Shown here: piece by piece, positions 62,387-64,000 of the stretch | Layout: each line of letters opens with the position of its first letter | How positions within the stretch are numbered: position 1 is the first letter of the stretch | Assembly (NCBI GenBank): GCA_023416995.1 | Contig: JAEZGI010000016.1 | Coordinates: 1-64,000 of the forward strand | From: Bacteroidota bacterium | Lineage (GTDB): Bacteria > Bacteroidota > Bacteroidia > Chitinophagales > Chitinophagaceae | DNA length: 64,000 nucleotides | Direction: 5' to 3' | The notes under the pieces: generated by a model | Told to the model about the DNA's origin: nothing | The model's input: only the letters and a program-made list of their open reading frames with translations | Databases searched by the model: none | Position numbers and translations under genes: made by a program

Positions 62387-62839
62387 ATGAAGCACATTTT
62401 ACTTATTTGTACTATTCTTCTCTCTGGTCTATGTTCGATCGCGCAATCAAGCAAACAGGTGAAATGGTCATTTACCTCGAAAAAAATAGCCGATAAAACT
62501 TACGAGGTACATATGACTGCAGATATCAACCCTAACTGGCATATGTATGCGCAGGATGCCGGTGAAGGTCCCCAGCCGACTGCATTTAATTTTACAAAAA
62601 ACCCTTTGCTGAGTTTCGACGGCAATGTAAAGGAAGTTGGAAAGTTGAAGAAAGTATATGAGGATGCATTTAAGTCGGAAGTGAGGTTTTACGAAAAGTC
62701 GGTTAACTTCATCCAGGTGGTCAAAGTTCGTGGTAATGCCAAAACCAATCTCACCGGTAAGGTTGAGTTCATGGTTTGCGATGATAAATCCTGTTTACCT
62801 CCGGCAGAAGTGCCATTTGCGGTTGCTATCGGCGGTTAA
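62387..62839 (+). CDS. stand-alone DsbD N-domain-like periplasmic protein
   Basis: A 150-residue exported protein. The signal peptide is residues 1-19 (LLICTILLSGLCSIAQ). The mature part resembles the N-terminal domain of DsbD (KVEFMVCDDKSCLPPAEVPF near the end), with a redox-capable pair Cys131 and Cys136. It probably passes electrons to periplasmic partners. It sits 73 bases upstream of a DsbD gene and is followed by a terminator, so it is likely a separate transcript. Its relation to the cysteine-less N-domain of the DsbD is described separately. Confidence 0.8.
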   Translation: MKHILLICTILLSGLCSIAQSSKQVKWSFTSKKIADKTYEVHMTADINPNWHMYAQDAGEGPQPTAFNFTKNPLLSFDGNVKEVGKLKKVYEDAFKSEVRFYEKSVNFIQVVKVRGNAKTNLTGKVEFMVCDDKSCLPPAEVPFAVAIGG

Positions 62840-62863
62840 TGGTTGCTCCATCTTAATATAGTT

Positions 62864-62894
62864 AACGAGTTCTTTGCAGAACTCGTTCTTTTTT
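62864..62894 (+). terminator. intrinsic terminator between the DsbD-N-like gene and dsbD
   Basis: AACGAGTTCT (62864-62873) pairs with AGAACTCGTT (62878-62887), a perfect ten-base stem with a four-base loop, followed by C and six T. It lies 25 bases past the upstream stop and 19 bases before the dsbD ATG. Confidence 0.88.
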
Positions 62895-62912
62895 CTTTAT
62901 GAATCTGAGCTC

Positions 62913-64000
62913 ATGAAGCATATCTACCTGTTGTTGTTTTTAGTTTTTTGTGGCAGTGTGGCAGTATTGGGGCAGGATAGTACATCTGCTGATGTTGCGT
63001 GGACATTTTCAGCCAGCAAAAAAGACAAGGGTCAGTATATTCTCAGCTTCAAGGCTTCAGTTTCCCCGGGCTGGAAATTGTTTTCAACAACAGCAAAAGA
63101 TGATGAATTAAACAGTCGCATCAACTTTGACAGTTCCACCACAGCTAACTATCAGTTTGGACCCATAGAAGAGCAGGGTGAATTAAAGATAGCCAATGAG
63201 CCTTTATTGGATAATATGGAAACCCGTTCATTTGCGGGTGATGTCATCTTCAATATCCCGGTCACAGTAATTAATGCGGGCAAAAATATACGTGGTGCGG
63301 TGCTGTATATGGCCATGAAGGGCGACGAGGTGACCGGTCCCACTGAGGTTCCATTTGTGTTTTCAATAGATGCGGCCGGTAATATCTCTGCGAAAGCGGG
63401 AGGTCTTCAAAATTCCGCCGAGGCATCTGCCAGGTTGATCCGTTCTGCGATCGATATTAATAACCCTGTCAATAACTGTGGTGGTACCGGTTTGGAAGAA
63501 TCAGGCGGCAAGGGGCTCTGGGGAATATTCATTCTTGGATTTTTTGGTGGGTTGATCGGGCTCCTCACACCTTGTGTGTTCCCGATGATTCCGTTGACCG
63601 TTTCGTTTTTCACTAAAAGTTCACAGGACCGGAAGAAGGGTGTTTTTAATGCCCTGCTTTACGGATTTTTTATCCTGCTGATCTATGTTCTTTTGAGTCT
63701 GCCTTTTCATTTTCTTGATTCTACCAATCCGGCGATACTGAATAATATTTCGACCAATGTTTGGCTGAACCTGTTCTTTTTCGTGGTTTTCGTAGCGTTT
63801 GCATTATCATTTTTTGGATTGTATGAAATCGGGTTGCCGAGTAGCATGTCTAATAGTGTGGGTTCACGTTCCGGCACAGGTGGGGTTGTAGGGATATTTT
63901 TTATGGCTCTTACGCTGGCGCTGGTATCATTCTCCTGTACCGGTCCTATTCTGGGTTCGCTGCTGGCAGGTTCGCTGTCTACGGATGGCGGGGCAATGCA
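62913..64000 (+). CDS. dsbD: thiol:disulfide interchange protein DsbD, 3' part cut by window edge
   Basis: The first 362 residues are visible, with no stop. The ATG at 62913 starts a signal peptide (LLLFLVFCGSVAVLGQ). Residues 25-160 form an N-terminal DsbD-type domain in which the redox cysteines are absent. The membrane domain begins near residue 200 (GLWGIFILGFFGGLIGLLT) and has the two key cysteines of CcdA/DsbD membrane domains, in TPCVFPMIP and SFSCTGPILGS. It would carry electrons from cytosolic thioredoxin to the periplasm. Whether the C-terminal thioredoxin domain is present cannot be seen. Confidence 0.85.
   Translation, partial: MKHIYLLLFLVFCGSVAVLGQDSTSADVAWTFSASKKDKGQYILSFKASVSPGWKLFSTTAKDDELNSRINFDSSTTANYQFGPIEEQGELKIANEPLLDNMETRSFAGDVIFNIPVTVINAGKNIRGAVLYMAMKGDEVTGPTEVPFVFSIDAAGNISAKAGGLQNSAEASARLIRSAIDINNPVNNCGGTGLEESGGKGLWGIFILGFFGGLIGLLTPCVFPMIPLTVSFFTKSSQDRKKGVFNALLYGFFILLIYVLLSLPFHFLDSTNPAILNNISTNVWLNLFFFVVFVAFALSFFGLYEIGLPSSMSNSVGSRSGTGGVVGIFFMALTLALVSFSCTGPILGSLLAGSLSTDGGAM

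Overview
The window is chromosomal DNA of a Bacteroidota member, most likely a Chitinophagaceae-type soil or freshwater bacterium. The evidence is a PorT (type IX secretion) gene behind the menaquinone methyltransferase, a metallopeptidase with a type IX sorting tail, a DUF6427-type membrane protein, an FtsZ with a long linker and tail, many TTG/GTG starts with weak Shine-Dalgarno sequences, and several promoters of the Bacteroidota form TTTG-N19/20-TAnnTTTG. No rRNA, tRNA, CRISPR array, prophage or insertion sequence was seen; the content is mostly core.

Layout. 1-4 kb: the 5' part of a dihydroorotase gene, an outer-membrane barrel gene, and ubiE-porT. 3.9-4.2 kb: a degenerate tandem repeat of about 68 bp upstream of engB. 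4.2-8.1 kb: engB, a YkuK-like gene, a secreted metallopeptidase with a small secreted companion, and a CoA-binding protein. 8.3-12.1 kb: a compact minus-strand cluster (UbiA prenyltransferase, type III polyketide synthase, methyltransferase, FAD oxidoreductase) that looks like a small specialised-metabolite or lipoquinone pathway. 12.2-19.2 kb: RNA helicase, small exported protein, PDH E2, DnaX, acyltransferase-like protein. 19.3-22.9 kb: atpDC with a structured leader, then envelope proteins.

22.9-26.5 kb: YqgE, an orphan histidine kinase and queA, followed by a divergent intergenic region with three perfect DnaA boxes, a candidate promoter and an MraZ-type operator. 26.5-43.2 kb: the division and cell wall (dcw) cluster mraZ-rsmH-ftsL-ftsI-murE-mraY-murD-ftsW-murG-murC-ftsQ-ftsA-ftsZ, all on the plus strand, without murF or ddl, closed by a strong terminator. 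These genes build lipid II (MurC/D/E, MraY, MurG) and deliver it to the septal synthase (FtsW, FtsI) organised by FtsQ/L and FtsZ/A.

43.3-64 kb: an SDR protein, an ABC exporter, a metzincin-like peptidase without signal peptide, a FadN-type beta-oxidation enzyme with a palindromic operator candidate, glycerate kinase, metG, two LD-carboxypeptidases, OxyR, an alpha/beta hydrolase, Kup, a secreted protein of unknown function, a polytopic membrane protein, purQ, and a DsbD pair at the right edge. In that pair a stand-alone N-domain protein keeps the redox cysteines and the N-domain of the fused protein lacks them.

The points most worth a second look are the type III PKS cluster, the DnaA-box cluster (candidate oriC or a replication-division link), the MraZ operator, the split DsbD, and the secreted metallopeptidase with its companion.
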